Origin: Batkoa obscura | Taxonomy: Eukaryota > Entomophthoromycota > Entomophthoromycetes > Entomophthorales > Batkoaceae | Assembly: GCA_030770535.1 (NCBI GenBank) | Contig: JASVEC010000035.1 | Location: forward strand, 1-64,000 | Reading direction: 5' to 3' | DNA length: 64,000 bases | Shown here: piece after piece, positions 34,781-45,855 of the stretch | How the letters are laid out: each line of letters begins with the position of its first letter | Numbering within the stretch: the stretch's first letter is position 1 | Position numbers and translations under genes: made by a program | The notes under the pieces: generated by a model | What the model was told of the DNA's origin: nothing | Databases searched by the model: none | What the model saw: only the letters and a program-made list of their open reading frames with translations

Positions 34781-35578
34781 TTTAACTTTGATTTATAGTT
34801 TTTAAATCATCAACTACTTCTAGACTATTAAATAACTATAGAATATAATTCACTTTACAACTCATAATGATTTATACTTCTAAAATTATTATGATTTTTT
34901 TTTAAATATATTTATGTAAAAAACCAAAATGAATTTTGTTACCCAATATATGGATGTATTTTTGTTTAAGAATTTTACTAACAAATTTTCCACTCAAATA
35001 GCGCATAAAAATGAAAAAGATGATAAAATCAAAAAGAATATCCCCATATGTTAAATTACATATTTTTATTGTATATTAATTCCATAGTTTAAATACCTCT
35101 GCTTAAAATTTTAAGCCGTATAGTAGCCTTTTCTGAAGGATACTATAGTTGTATCTGGCTTTTCTGAATCAACATGTTAAAAATACCTCCAATAAAATAA
35201 AAACAGTTTTTATTAACAAATTGCAACTTGACTAAATTGGAGATAAATTGAGACTTCATTTTACCTTTTAGCCAATAACATTGAAGTATTTCAAATTAAC
35301 TATATAGACTTTGAAGCAATCAGCTTTTATTCAAATAATTGACTTTAAACTTGCTTTTTTAAAGTTCTAATAATTTAATAATCTTCTGATTCAAATAAAT
35401 AATTATGGTTTTTATGGGTTATTCGTATTATCAATTTAGAATAAATTATGAAAACTTCTTTGCTTTCCAGTATTTAAAATCTGGCCCAATAAAATAAAAT
35501 AAAATCATAAAATAAGGTATCAGAGTTTATTTTATTAACAGTTAGATATAAATTAATAAAGTCACTTTTAAGCTTCAA
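34781..35578. other. intergenic region with one MITE
   Basis: About 800 bp downstream of HAS1. One MITE copy (34949-35048); otherwise nothing recognised. Confidence 0.6.
34949..35048 (+). mobile_element. MITE copy 10
   Basis: Forward copy, TATGGATGTATTTTTG to ATATCCCCATA; left terminus slightly diverged. Confidence 0.82.
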
Positions 35579-37369
35579 ATGGGGAGGGCTTGCTATTTAT
35601 GTAGAAACAAACCAGATCATAAAAATGAATGGTGTAATCATTCATGTCTTATTCAAAGCAAAGACCACAAAAGGATAAGTCTCAATTTAGAGAGACATGA
35701 GTTGAAGAAAAAGAATCAATATGATGATATACATAGCTGGGCTTTGCCATTTATAACTTTCAATATACCAGAGTCAAATGTCAAAGAATCTAATAATAAT
35801 AAAGAAAAAATAGAGATAAAAAAAAGCAAACAATATGATCCAATTCACAATTGGGCAGTTCCGATTATTCAATTTGCACCACAAAATGAAGAGAAAAAGA
35901 AGAGGAGTAAACCAAAGATCAATCATATCATACAAAGAAAGGTTATAATTAAAGACAACATTTCAATCAAAGATTATATGACAATTAAGGACAACATCTT
36001 TATTTCTATCATTCGTTTCCCGATTAAAACTAGAATGCAAAATGTAATGACATTGATACAGTATTCTTTCCCAGTTAAAGATGACAAAGTGGAACTTTTT
36101 CTTTTATTAGTAAAAAAATTGAGACTATTGATTTCTAGTGGACGAAAGATTAATTTCGATTCAAAATTAACGGAAGGATTTTATAAGCAAGAGTTTATAA
36201 ACTTAGGATTGGAAAGTTTTTTAAGCCAATGTTCTTTAAGTATTAATTTATTTTCAAAAATGGATTTTGATTATGAAAAGTTAAGTACGCCATTAAAATG
36301 GACAATAGTTGCTTGTGGGCTAAGTTGGGTGGAACAAACAGAACAGGTAAAATTACAGTTGAAATATTTAGAACAAGTTATCTGGAATCATTTTTCTCAT
36401 CTTACTTCTATTCGCCCCACTTTACAAAATTTACAAGCCATGTTATTAATAGCTATACATTTACCAAATTTCTTATCAACAAACAGTGTAAGGGCTTCTC
36501 TTATCCTACAATGTTTAACAATATCATCTGCTATCGGTTTGCATTTGTTCGCTAATAGATTGAATTCAAAGACAAGGTTTGAAAGACAACTTGCTTATGC
36601 TGCACTAATATTTACATCAACATTAATGGACTTGTCTTCTGGAGCATATATGGCTACACCATTTAAGCCAAAAAATATAGACTCAGCTAACCTTTCAAAG
36701 CCTATTTATACGTGTCCCTTTAAGGAATATGTTACAAAAAATGAGGAAAACTTGGTTGATTTAATATTGGCAGATTATTTTTGTGAAATAGCAGGAATTG
36801 TTTCAATGATTAATTTTATAAAAGAGAGATTTAAAATAAGTCAAGACAATAAATTGGTTAGTAGTTTGACGAAAATACTAAGTCAAGTAAAAACTACTAC
36901 TTTAAACTACCTTTTTAAGCTTTCATCCATTAACAATAGTACAAGTAATGATTATTTAATAGCTAGAATTAGATCATTAGATCATATGATAAGGCTTTTA
37001 AACCATTATATACAATTTTTTATACTATCATTGAACTTTTACCATCCTAGTAAAGATAATAAATTAAAGAAAGGAGACTCGAATATTAAAGGAGTATTAA
37101 AATTAGCATTATTACAATGTCACCTCTTTATTGAGCATGTAATCAAACTTCCTCCACAGTTCATGGTAGGCTTTCCTATTCCCATGCTTTCCCAATGCCT
37201 TGCGTTCTTAGCACAAAACCAATACTATGACAATATAGAAACAAATAGACTCGCAATTCTCAATGGTTTAAAATTAATGGAATCTTTAAATCAATATTTA
37301 GTTCATTATTGGCCATGTAAGCTAAATGTTGATCTTATACATATGATTATAAAGTCTAAAAATGTATAG
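35579..37369 (+). CDS. Fungal transcription-factor-domain-like protein with Cys4 N-terminus, 596 aa
   Basis: Intronless. The N-terminus starts MGRACYLCRNKPDHKNEWCN, giving Cys spacing C-x2-C-x10-C-x3-C, a possible zinc knuckle but not a Zn2Cys6 cluster. Two copies of a QYDxIHxWAxPxIxF motif lie at ~48-62 and ~82-97. The C-terminal ~400 residues are helical and resemble the fungal-specific transcription-factor middle homology region: LQNLQAMLLIAIHLPNFL, then SSAIGLHLFANRLNSKTRFE followed by RQLAYAALIFTSTLMDLSSG, where classical members read LGLHR...ERRRLFWSLYVLDR. A close paralogue lies at 49572-51212. Likely a regulator that lost its DNA-binding cluster, or a cofactor; this is inferred from fold-level similarity only. 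Confidence 0.6.
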   Translation: MGRACYLCRNKPDHKNEWCNHSCLIQSKDHKRISLNLERHELKKKNQYDDIHSWALPFITFNIPESNVKESNNNKEKIEIKKSKQYDPIHNWAVPIIQFAPQNEEKKKRSKPKINHIIQRKVIIKDNISIKDYMTIKDNIFISIIRFPIKTRMQNVMTLIQYSFPVKDDKVELFLLLVKKLRLLISSGRKINFDSKLTEGFYKQEFINLGLESFLSQCSLSINLFSKMDFDYEKLSTPLKWTIVACGLSWVEQTEQVKLQLKYLEQVIWNHFSHLTSIRPTLQNLQAMLLIAIHLPNFLSTNSVRASLILQCLTISSAIGLHLFANRLNSKTRFERQLAYAALIFTSTLMDLSSGAYMATPFKPKNIDSANLSKPIYTCPFKEYVTKNEENLVDLILADYFCEIAGIVSMINFIKERFKISQDNKLVSSLTKILSQVKTTTLNYLFKLSSINNSTSNDYLIARIRSLDHMIRLLNHYIQFFILSLNFYHPSKDNKLKKGDSNIKGVLKLALLQCHLFIEHVIKLPPQFMVGFPIPMLSQCLAFLAQNQYYDNIETNRLAILNGLKLMESLNQYLVHYWPCKLNVDLIHMIIKSKNV

Positions 37370-38141
37370 TTATCGATATTAATGCTTACTTATACCATAT
37401 TGAATGTACCATTTTGTAATTTTATTTCATCCTTTTCATATATGTATTGATAAATTAATTGAAACCTTCATTTACATTTAAACCTATTTTGTATTGTTTT
37501 TAAAAAACAGATATTTAATTCATTATATTTTTAGTGTTCAACTTCTACAAAAATAGTTTATTTAAAAAATTGATATTTACATAATAACTATAAAATGATA
37601 AAGTATATCCTAATTTTCTGGGTAATGATCTATTAATTTCATTTTATTTAAGTGAAATTAGCTGTAAAAAAATTAAGTACTAAGATGTCAATGTAATAAT
37701 AATTTGGATTTTCTAACAATCATAATTTATTTATTATCTACTATAATTAACTACTTTTCAAATGATTGAATAAAATATATTTGATATCATAATTTTATTT
37801 GTCTTCTGATAAACTATATTGATCTCTCCCATTTATAAAACAAACAGGCTATCTTTGTACACCAAATAAATAGCTATTTTTTAAATACTAATTTGAATTT
37901 GACAATTAACTTTAATTATAAAATAAAGTAACAAATGAATATTAATGATATTTCAAATAAACTTGATATCATATTTTAGCTTTTAGTTTTTAATAAAAAT
38001 ATTATAAATTATAAGTTTAAAGCAACCCATAGATTTGATAAATTTAAAATAATTTAAAGTAATTGGAATTATTTATGTAAATATAATATAATTAAAATTA
38101 AACAATAAAGTATGCTGTAAAGAGAGGAAAGAAGTCCGAAA
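37370..38141. other. convergent intergenic spacer
   Basis: About 770 bp of AT-rich DNA between the Cys4 regulator and the CAP gene. Nothing recognised. Confidence 0.6.
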
Positions 38142-38672
38142 TCAATAATTATAATCCCCACAACCAAAGGTTTGTGTCCAATAATAATCAGCCATGCCAG
38201 CTCCCATCTCCGTAAACTCTGGGTTAACCATATTACGATAATGGCCTGGAGAGTTGACCCAAGTATTGACTACTTCTTCCACTGATTGTTGATTATAAGC
38301 TACATTTTCGGCTTCACCTGAAGAACGGTAACCTGTGTTCCGTATTCTTTCAAAAGGTGATGATCCATAAATCCCACTATGAGACATCCTTCCTACTTGA
38401 GCTTGGTATTCTGAATGTAACTGTGCAGCTTTATTTAACTTATGATTATAGGTTAAAGGACGCGATCCCACGTTTTCTCTCTCACGGTTAACCAAATAAA
38501 TCATGTAATTATAGTCAAAGTCACCATAATCGCCATTATTATTATAACTTGGATAGTCATTAGAAATATGACTAGCTGCAGTTAATTTGGTATTTAACAA
38601 GTTTTGGTGTGTAGTCAAAGGATTTCCCTTTAAAAAAGTGAATAAAAAAGTAATAATATAAATAATATGCAT
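38142..38672 (-). CDS. Secreted CAP/SCP (PR-1-like) protein, 176 aa
   Basis: Single exon. An N-terminal hydrophobic stretch (MHIIYIITFLFTFLKG) is a probable signal peptide. Residues ~55-176 form a CAP domain: YLVNRERENVGSRPLTYNHK (first helix), AAQLHSEYQAQVGRMSHSG with the cavity His, GEAENVAYN with the cavity Glu, VVNTWVNSPGHYRNMVNPEF with the second His and CAP signature 1, and YYWTQTFGCG near the end. Fungal PRY/PR-1 proteins bind and export sterols or act at host or wall interfaces. A TATA-like TATATAAT lies on the - strand ~80 bp upstream (38752-38760). Size and motifs are complete. Confidence 0.93.
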   Translation of the reverse strand: MHIIYIITFLFTFLKGNPLTTHQNLLNTKLTAASHISNDYPSYNNNGDYGDFDYNYMIYLVNRERENVGSRPLTYNHKLNKAAQLHSEYQAQVGRMSHSGIYGSSPFERIRNTGYRSSGEAENVAYNQQSVEEVVNTWVNSPGHYRNMVNPEFTEMGAGMADYYWTQTFGCGDYNY

Positions 38673-39847
38673 ATTAAATATTGAGATTAAATATTGAGAT
38701 TAAATGAAGATGTATGAGTTTAAGATTTCAAAAGACAGATATCAATGAATGATTATATATACTAATTTAAGGACAGTTAGGAAAATAATTCTCAAGTTTC
38801 AAAAAAAGTTACTTTAAATGAAACTAGGAAAAATAAAAACATTCAAATTTTTTAAATAATTTTATAGTTAATAACCAGCCTACTTTATTTTTTTCTGCCA
38901 CTTTATGCTCTTCGTTATTATTGTTTAATTTTCTCCAGTTTTCTCTGACTTATTTTAAGTTAACGTGTCTTTTTTCATTGTTTATGAAATTTTATAGGAC
39001 TTTATTTTTTTGGCTAACTTTATTTTGTTGATACATTGTATGATGATTTAATAGACAAAATGCCTAAGTAAAGGTGAAAGGTTTTAATAGATAAAAAATA
39101 ATAGTATATAATGTAACTAAAAGTTATTTTTTTAATTACTATTACGTTTTAGCCTTTAGAGATTATTTATTAATAAATTGTCTGACAATATTAATATTCG
39201 ATAATTTAGTTTCAGCATCAAAATAATGTTATCACATAAAAATTATAATCTAAATATAGAAATTCGAAACCTAGGATAATTATATTCATTATTGTTCCAT
39301 TTAATGATTGTTATCTTTACATAAAAAAACATCTCAATGATAGAACTGTGCTAAAGTTTGATAAAATAATTGCTTTTTAAGCTTATATAAACATTCTTTC
39401 TACCTTTTTAGCAGAATTTAGTAATATTCTTATTTTTTTAATACTGTTATTATTATATACAATAAAAAAAATTAAAAAATACTAGAACATTAGATGTGAT
39501 TACTAATCCTAAATAAAGGTGAAGCATAACAACACAAAATTGAAAATAAATCGGCCTATTATTTTGCTTCGTGCTGCAACATTAAATGAATTTTTAAATT
39601 TTCATGAAGGGGTAAAATAATATTTAATGATTTAAGTTTAAAATGAGCCAATAACTTTGAAACTAATACTAATTTCAAGAACTATTAATAAGCTAAAGGG
39701 ATTGATTTGAAAGCAATAACAAAAATATATACAAAACATACATAAAGAATACACAGTAATTAATAGAACCGAAAAGATATAAATACCAAGAAAAAGTTGA
39801 GAAAACTAATATTAAAAATAATTTAATTGTTAAACTTAGATCAAAAA
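38673..39847. other. divergent intergenic region CAP / quinone reductase 1
   Basis: About 1.2 kb of AT-rich DNA with TATA-type boxes near each gene and nothing else recognised. No MITE copy. Confidence 0.6.
39778..39785 (+). promoter_or_regulatory. TATA box of quinone reductase 1
   Basis: TATAAATA, 63-70 bp before ATG 39848. Similar boxes at comparable distance precede the two paralogues, the P450 and both Ser/Thr-rich secreted genes. Confidence 0.6.
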
Positions 39848-40603
39848 ATGGCCGTTATTAATAAACCAAAAGTTTTTATTGTATTTTACTCCACTTACTC
39901 TCATGTATACAAATTAGCTCAAGCTATTAAAGAAGGTGCAGAAAAGGAAGGAAAGGTAGAAGTATCTATTTATCAAATCCCCGAAACTTTATCTGAAGAA
40001 GTATTAAGTAAAATGGGTGCTCCTGCTAAACCAGATGTACCTGTAATTACTCCTGCCTTACTTAAGGAAGCTGATGGTATCTTATTTGGATTTCCAACTC
40101 GTTTTGGTACTGTACCAGCTCAACTAAAAGATTTTATTGATTCTTGTGGTCAATTATGGGCTACTGGTGCTTTAAATGGTAAACTAGGTGGTATTTTCAC
40201 TTCCACTCAAACTCAGCATGGTGGTCAAGAAAGTACTGCTTTCACTTTCCTTACTGTACTTACTCATTTTGGTATGCTTTATGTACCTAATGGTTACTCT
40301 ACTCCATTAATTCAAGAAGATAAAGAAGTTATTGGTGGTTCTCCATGGGGTGCTTCAGTTGTTGCTAAAAATGATGTACCATCTCCAAATGAGAAAGAAA
40401 TTGAAATTGGTAGAATTCAAGGTCAGAATTTTGCTAATTATGTAGCCAAATTTAATTCATCCGTTCCCCAAGAATCTACTGTTGTAGTTGAACCAGAAGT
40501 TAAAAAAGTAGAAGCTCCTAAATCTGAAGTTAAAACTGAAAAAGTCGAAAACAAAACTAGTGGCCTCAAAAAATTATTTAAACGTTTATCTATCCTTAAC
40601 TAA
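39848..40603 (+). CDS. Flavodoxin-like NAD(P)H:quinone oxidoreductase (WrbA/Pst2 family), copy 1, 251 aa
   Basis: Predicted FMN enzyme giving two-electron reduction of quinones to limit redox cycling; yeast relatives Pst2, Rfs1 and Ycp4 are cortical or eisosome-associated. The family motifs are intact: phosphate loop FYSTYSHVYKLA, DGILFGFPTRFGTVPAQ, LKDFIDSCGQLWATGAL, and STQTQHGGQESTAF with FLTVLTHFGM. After the ~200-residue core comes a variable Val/Lys/Glu-rich tail ending GLKKLFKRLSILN, a basic, possibly amphipathic end shared with the other two copies. The start is ATG 39848; a TTG further upstream in frame is ignored. Confidence 0.92.
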   Translation: MAVINKPKVFIVFYSTYSHVYKLAQAIKEGAEKEGKVEVSIYQIPETLSEEVLSKMGAPAKPDVPVITPALLKEADGILFGFPTRFGTVPAQLKDFIDSCGQLWATGALNGKLGGIFTSTQTQHGGQESTAFTFLTVLTHFGMLYVPNGYSTPLIQEDKEVIGGSPWGASVVAKNDVPSPNEKEIEIGRIQGQNFANYVAKFNSSVPQESTVVVEPEVKKVEAPKSEVKTEKVENKTSGLKKLFKRLSILN

Positions 40604-41032
40604 ACCTAGAAGGTACAATCCCGTTCCTTAATACCTTTATTTAATAAAATAATATTTCAATGCTATTCATTCAGCCTTTAATATAAATAAAACTGTTTGT
40701 TATACTTTAACTTTATAGCTAATATTAATTATGAATGTTTTTAAAACAATAGATATTATAATAACAACTAAATATTCTAATACCCTGAAGTTTGAGGCTT
40801 TATATGCAAATATAAAAAAGGCTGATATCGACCATACTCACTATAGTTAGATTTGTTTTTTATAAAACCCTTTTTGATTTAAATTTAAATATTCCAATGT
40901 GGCCTCAGAGCAATAATAATGGATATACATTAGAAATAATGTACATAAATAAAGCATAAAAATCATTAAACACTTATCATTAATAATGATCAATGTATAA
41001 AAAATTTACTAGAAATTTTATTTTCAAAGACC

Positions 41033-41134
41033 ATTTGGAGGCGTATTTTTTTTGTTCAAGGATTTTATTAATAGTCTTCCCGCTCAAATAGTGCTTAAAA
41101 ATAGAAAAAGTGATAAAACTAAGAACATTCCCAT
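41033..41134 (+). mobile_element. MITE copy 11
   Basis: Forward copy with diverged ends (ATTTGGAGGCG to ATTCCCATTT); core CCCGCTCAAATAGTGCTT intact. Confidence 0.75.
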
Positions 41135-41429
41135 TTTATAAGTTTAAAGTACTAAAGAATTTTTTTATCTATTCTTCACATAAATGGTAAAGATTACTAA
41201 GATGACTATAAGATAAAAAAGTTAAAGATAGTAAAAGGTATAATAAACATTAAGATTAACTTAGTTTTTTGATCATTATTTTTGAAACTTTTGCTTACAA
41301 TAGTTAAATAAACTTTAAATTTTTTGCATAAAGCTTAAAATAAATAATGAATAAAAAGTACCTATAAATAAAAAATCTGTTACTGGAATAACTATATCTA
41401 TATTCAAGATAACAATAGACTGAACAATA

Positions 41430-41533
41430 TATAAGGATGTTTTTTTTGGTTTCATCACTTTTTCTATTTTTTGAGCGTTATTTGAGCGGAAAGATTATTA
41501 CTAAAATTTTAAATGAAAAAATACATCCCCATA
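41430..41533 (-). mobile_element. MITE copy 12
   Basis: Reverse copy, TATAAGGATG to ACATCCCCATA, about 370 bp before the P450 ATG. Confidence 0.82.
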
Positions 41534-41832
41534 TATTTGATAATCACAATTAAAATTTATTAACAAATTTCAATACTATATTCACAAAGTGTAAGATTAA
41601 AATTTCTTTTTAAGTAAAACTTTAAGCTTTAATGAAAAGATTAATTTTTATAGTAATCCCGGTTAAAAATTTTCTCCAATTTTATTACACTTCAATTTTT
41701 TTTTAAAAAACTTTAACTTTAGACCAAGGCACTTTAAAATTACCCATTAATTACCAAATTTAGCTCAAGTTAATTTACTTGGCAGAGTTAGTTAATAAAT
41801 CATTAAAGTTTAAAAATCAATAGTTAAAGTAG

Positions 41833-41840
41833 TATAAAAA
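41833..41840 (+). promoter_or_regulatory. TATA box of the P450 gene
   Basis: TATAAAAA 62-69 bp before ATG 41902. Confidence 0.6.
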
Positions 41841-41901
41841 GGCTATCATACTCTTTGATTTTAGTTATTATACTTCATTAACAGAACTCCAATATTTAAT
41901 C

Positions 41902-43424
41902 ATGTTCTATTACCTTTTGCTTTTTGTCTCATTGGTATCATTTATAGCTTATAAAAGATCCAAATTATTTCAAATTCCAGAGCATTTAAAACATGTACCA
42001 CAAGTATCATCCATGGACAACATATTATCTTTTATTAAAGGAGAATCATTTGCTATTCGACATAAGAAGTTTTTTGAACCTGTTATGAAAGAAACAGAAT
42101 ATGCAATGATGTGGCAACAAGGGAATTGGGAATTGTTAGTATCAGATACTTTAAGTGTTAAATATATATTAAATAATACAGATGTATTTTTAAAGAAGAA
42201 GGAGGAAGCATTTACAAAAGATCAATTGGGTTATAAACTTTTTGGTAGTTCTAATATTGTAAATAACGATACTTTGGAGTGGAAACGTCATCGTCGTATT
42301 ATTAATCCAGCTTTTAAAAAATCTTGGTCAACTGAGTTATTTGGTGATTGCACTAATGAATTCATTAATATTATTGAAAAGAAGGGTGGTCAACCAGTTG
42401 AAATACGTACCCTTCTCCAACATCTTGCATTAGATATATTAGGAAAAGGTTTATTTAGTTTTGATTTTGAAGCAGTTAAAAATGGTGATAAAAGTGAAAT
42501 GTTATTTACTTATAATGAGATAATGAAAGGTTTATTTAATCCTATTTATTTCTTATTTCCAAAATTAGAAACAATAATACCATCTCGTCAATATTATCAT
42601 CTTAAAAATGAAGAGTTTCGTTCTTTTTTAATTGATATTATTACACTTCGTAAAAAAGAGATTGAAAATGGAGATGCTAAAGAGGATTTACTTACTTTAA
42701 TGCTCAAAAATTCATTGGAATCTAAGGAAGATTGCTTAACTAATGAAGAAGTTGTAAACAATTTAGCTTCTTTTTTTTTAGCTGGCCATGATACTACCAC
42801 CAATGCACTTACATCAGCTGTTTATTTTTTAGCAAAGTATCCACAAATTCAACAAAAAGTTCGTAATGAAATTATTCATGTTTTAGGTGCTAATGAAAAT
42901 ACTATTCCATCTCATGAAAAACAAAAACAGTTGATTTATCTAAATTGTTTTATTAAAGAAACAATGAGATTCATTCCAACAGTTAGCTTATTAAAACGTT
43001 ATTGTATTCAAGATCAAGTTTTACCTAACAATTTACTTGTTAAAAAAGACTCTTTTGTTTATTGTTATCTTTGGGGATTACATCACAATTCAAAGAATTT
43101 TCCAAATCCAGATCAATTTGATCCAGATCGATTTTTAGATCCTTATGGTGAGCAATCTAGTTCTTGGATGCCATTTAGTGGCGGGTCTAGATTATGTAAT
43201 GTTACTATATTTTTGTTAATTTTTATTAATAATTTTGTTTAGGTGTTGGTATGAATTTTTCATTGATTGAACAAAGAATTGTACTTTGTTTATTATTACA
43301 AAAATTCCAAATTCAGTTAGGTCCGAGATCAAAAAATTGGGAATCTCCTTTACTTTCTGATACTGGCTTTATTCATATAAAAGATTTAGATATCCAATTT
43401 ATTGATATAACTAATTGTGTTTAA
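41902..43424 (+). CDS. Cytochrome P450, 491 aa
   Basis: Heme-thiolate monooxygenase; substrate unknown. Predicted exons 41902-43195 and 43243-43424; the intron splits the heme-ligand Cys codon and the frame continues as LCVGMNFSLIEQR. The N-terminus MFYYLLLFVSLVSFIAYKR is a membrane anchor followed by a basic residue, so an ER location is expected. Conserved parts: WKRHRRIINPAF (C helix), helix I AGHDTTTNAL with the acid-alcohol pair, KETMRF (ExxR), DQFDPDRFLD (PERF-like), and the heme loop FSGGSRLC-VG. The loop reads FSGGSRLCVG, close to the FxxGxRxCxG consensus, with S in place of the usual second-position residue. The C-terminus is complete. Confidence 0.93.
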
Positions 43425-43458
43425 GATTAATATAATAAAAATACTGTTTGAAAAAGCT

Positions 43459-43495
43459 TGTTTTTTATTTTTTATTTTTTATTTTTTATTTTTTT
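43459..43495. repeat. TTTTTTA short tandem repeat
   Basis: About five units of a T-rich heptamer immediately 3' of the P450 gene. Confidence 0.7.
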
Positions 43496-43760
43496 TGTTT
43501 ACTAAATATATATAACTTACTTTATAGTAACAATAATAATAATACAATCTATGTAATATTTGTTTAAATAATATTAAATTTTAATAAATCGATTTTTTTA
43601 TTTTTTTATTTTATTTTTAAAAAAAAACTATTGCTTTTAAAAGCAGAAAATATACATATTTGAATAATAAGTAAAAAACATACCTTAATAAGAAATATTA
43701 CTTATTATATTATTAATTATTATCAATTGAATTTATTAAGTATTTAAATACAAATTATAA

Positions 43761-43860
43761 TATGGGGTATTTTTTTTTATTTCATTACTTTTTCCATTTT
43801 TAAGTGCTATTTGAGCTAAAAGATTGTAAAATTTTTAAAAAAAGTACACTCACTCTCATA
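43761..43860 (-). mobile_element. MITE copy 13
   Basis: Reverse copy, TATGGGGTATTTT to CACTCTCATA; its middle is slightly shortened. Confidence 0.78.
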
Positions 43861-44045
43861 TATTTAAATTAAATTTAAAACTAAGTTCCAATTTGAGTAA
43901 TAAAGTAATACTATAAAAGAAGATGAACTAAACTATGTTTAACTTAAAGATATTTCGATTTAATAATAAAAATAAAAGCTAGAAAAGTATAGGAACAATT
44001 TTTAAAAGAAATGAGCCACATACATTAAAACATGCATAAAAAGTA

Positions 44046-44140
44046 AGTGTTTTTAATTTTATTATTCTTTTATTTTTCAAATCTTATTTAAGTGGAAAAA
44101 TTGTTAATGATATTTAAAAAATATATACATCTTTAAATAT
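44046..44140 (-). mobile_element. MITE copy 14 (degenerate)
   Basis: Retains AAGTGTTTTTAATTTT, CTTATTTAAGTGGAAAAATTG and ACATCTTTAAA, but both ends are eroded. Confidence 0.55.
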
Positions 44141-44277
44141 TTGTTAAATTTAATATTAATATTTTTAATCATACATAATATTAAAAATTAGATCTTTTAA
44201 TAAATTAATATTAAATTTTATTTTTCTAAAATTTAATAATAATATCATAAAAAATATCTAATAATAAAATATTATTA

Positions 44278-44382
44278 TACGGGGATGTATTTTCGTGTTT
44301 AAGAATTTTATTAACAATTTTTCCGCTTAAATAGTGCTTAAAAATGGAAAAAATAATGAAGTCAAAAAAAACACTCCCATAT
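44278..44382 (+). mobile_element. MITE copy 15
   Basis: Full-length forward copy (TACGGGGATGTATTTTCG to ACACTCCCATA). Close relative of copy 21. Confidence 0.85.
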
Positions 44383-44390
44383 TTAGTACA

Positions 44391-44466
44391 GAATTTACTA
44401 AAAAGCTTTCTGCTAAATAGCATTTAAAAAACAAAAGTGATAAAACCTAAAAATACATTCTTACAT
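44391..44466 (+). mobile_element. MITE copy 16 (5'-truncated)
   Basis: Right ~75 bp of an element placed about 8 bp after copy 15, from GAATTTACTAA to ACATTCTTACA. Confidence 0.6.
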
Positions 44467-44858
44467 GGATTTTATTTATCTGTATTTTATAATATTTAAT
44501 ATTTAATAAAAAAATATAAAAAATATATATGAAATATATATATATATATAATATATATTAATGGTATATTTAAATAAAATAATATAAAAAATAAATAGTA
44601 CATATAAAATGATTTTAATGAAAAAAAAAATTGATGTTTTATAATCAATAATACTAAATTTATTTCTCTATTTCAACTATTTCAATTATTTTATTTTTAA
44701 TTTATATTAAAAAATATTTAGAGCTATATTTAAGCTTATAATTTTATTTATTTTTAATATTTGAATAAATATTAATTTAAATTATTCTTTCTATTCAAAT
44801 TATTTAAACAGTAATGTTAATGATAAGGATTTATTAGGAGTATCATTGAATTTTATTA

Positions 44859-44945
44859 ATTTGGAGATGTTTTTTAGCTTCATCACTTTTTTCATTTTTC
44901 AAGCGCTATTTGAGTAGAAAGATGATTAATAAAATTCAAAAAAAC
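44859..44945 (-). mobile_element. MITE copy 17
   Basis: Reverse copy lacking its inner terminus, abutting copy 18. The two arms share private variants such as CGCTTGAAAAATG, suggesting local inverted duplication. Confidence 0.8.
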
Positions 44946-44946
44946 A

Positions 44947-45052
44947 TATGGGGATGTACTTTGTTTAAGAATTTTACTAATAATCTTTCTACTCAAATAG
45001 CGCTTGAAAAATGGAAAAAGTGATGAAGCTAAAAAACATCCTCACATCCTCA
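44947..45052 (+). mobile_element. MITE copy 18
   Basis: Full-length forward arm of a ~190-bp palindrome with copy 17. Confidence 0.83.
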
Positions 45053-45781
45053 TTTATTGAAACAGTTTTAGAGATTAAAAGTTTTAATTAATGTTTTAAC
45101 ATTAATTTTATATGTAATATTATTCAACATAAATCTATATTTATATGTTATATAAAAAATAAAAGGATGAGAGAATTCCTAATATTAAAATAAAATATAG
45201 TGCTTATTTATTAAGAATTTAATAACATCTAATAATGTTTTTAATTTTGAGAATCTATATAACTGTATCTTATCATTTATTTTAAAACTTTTAAAAAGTA
45301 TTAGAAAAATAAAAGATAAAGATAATAACTCTATTAATAATACAATTCAAAAGTTAACAATTTTCTATTTTTTGTATAATTTGTTTAATCATACAAGTTT
45401 ATCGTTTATATCATGCAAAAAATAATTTTTAATCATTTAACCTAAATATCTAATTAGAGAAATCGGCTATTTTGATAATAATTATATGACTAAATTTAAT
45501 GTTATTTATAAACAACTGAGATTCTAATAGTTTGTATAATAATTAATAAAATAATAAAATAATAAAATACACTTATAGTTTGATATTGACACAATTAGTC
45601 TACAACAATAGTAAATGAACTAAATGTTTAATTATCTACTAATCTTCTATGTTTTTCAATAAAAATAATAAAAGCGAACTCAATTCAGATTCAACTTAAT
45701 ACAATATGTAAGATAGGATAAAAGGGTAAACTGGGTAATTTAAATCCAATAGATTTATAAGAATAAAATTAAACAAACAAG

Positions 45782-45789
45782 TATAAAAA
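45782..45789 (+). promoter_or_regulatory. TATA box of quinone reductase 2
   Basis: TATAAAAA 67-74 bp before ATG 45856. Confidence 0.55.
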
Positions 45790-45855
45790 CAAATAATATT
45801 TAAAATTTATTATATTTAACCTTTTAATCACTTAACGTAAACTATTATTATTACT

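Larger units (their letters stand above)
40604..41901. other. intergenic region with two MITEs
   Basis: About 1.3 kb between quinone reductase 1 and the P450, with MITE copies 11 and 12. Nothing else recognised. Confidence 0.6.
43425..45855. other. MITE-rich intergenic region
   Basis: About 2.4 kb containing six MITE copies or fragments, a TTTTTTA tandem tract near 43459-43495 and an AT dinucleotide run near 44530-44560. No gene recognised; short ORFs here run through MITEs. Confidence 0.65.

Noticed and set aside
39827-39847. Upstream start for quinone reductase 1
   Set aside because: Begins with TTG; ATG 39848 aligns with the paralogues.
44226-44423. 65-codon ORF in the MITE-rich spacer
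   Set aside because: Runs through MITE copy 15 and has no coding features.
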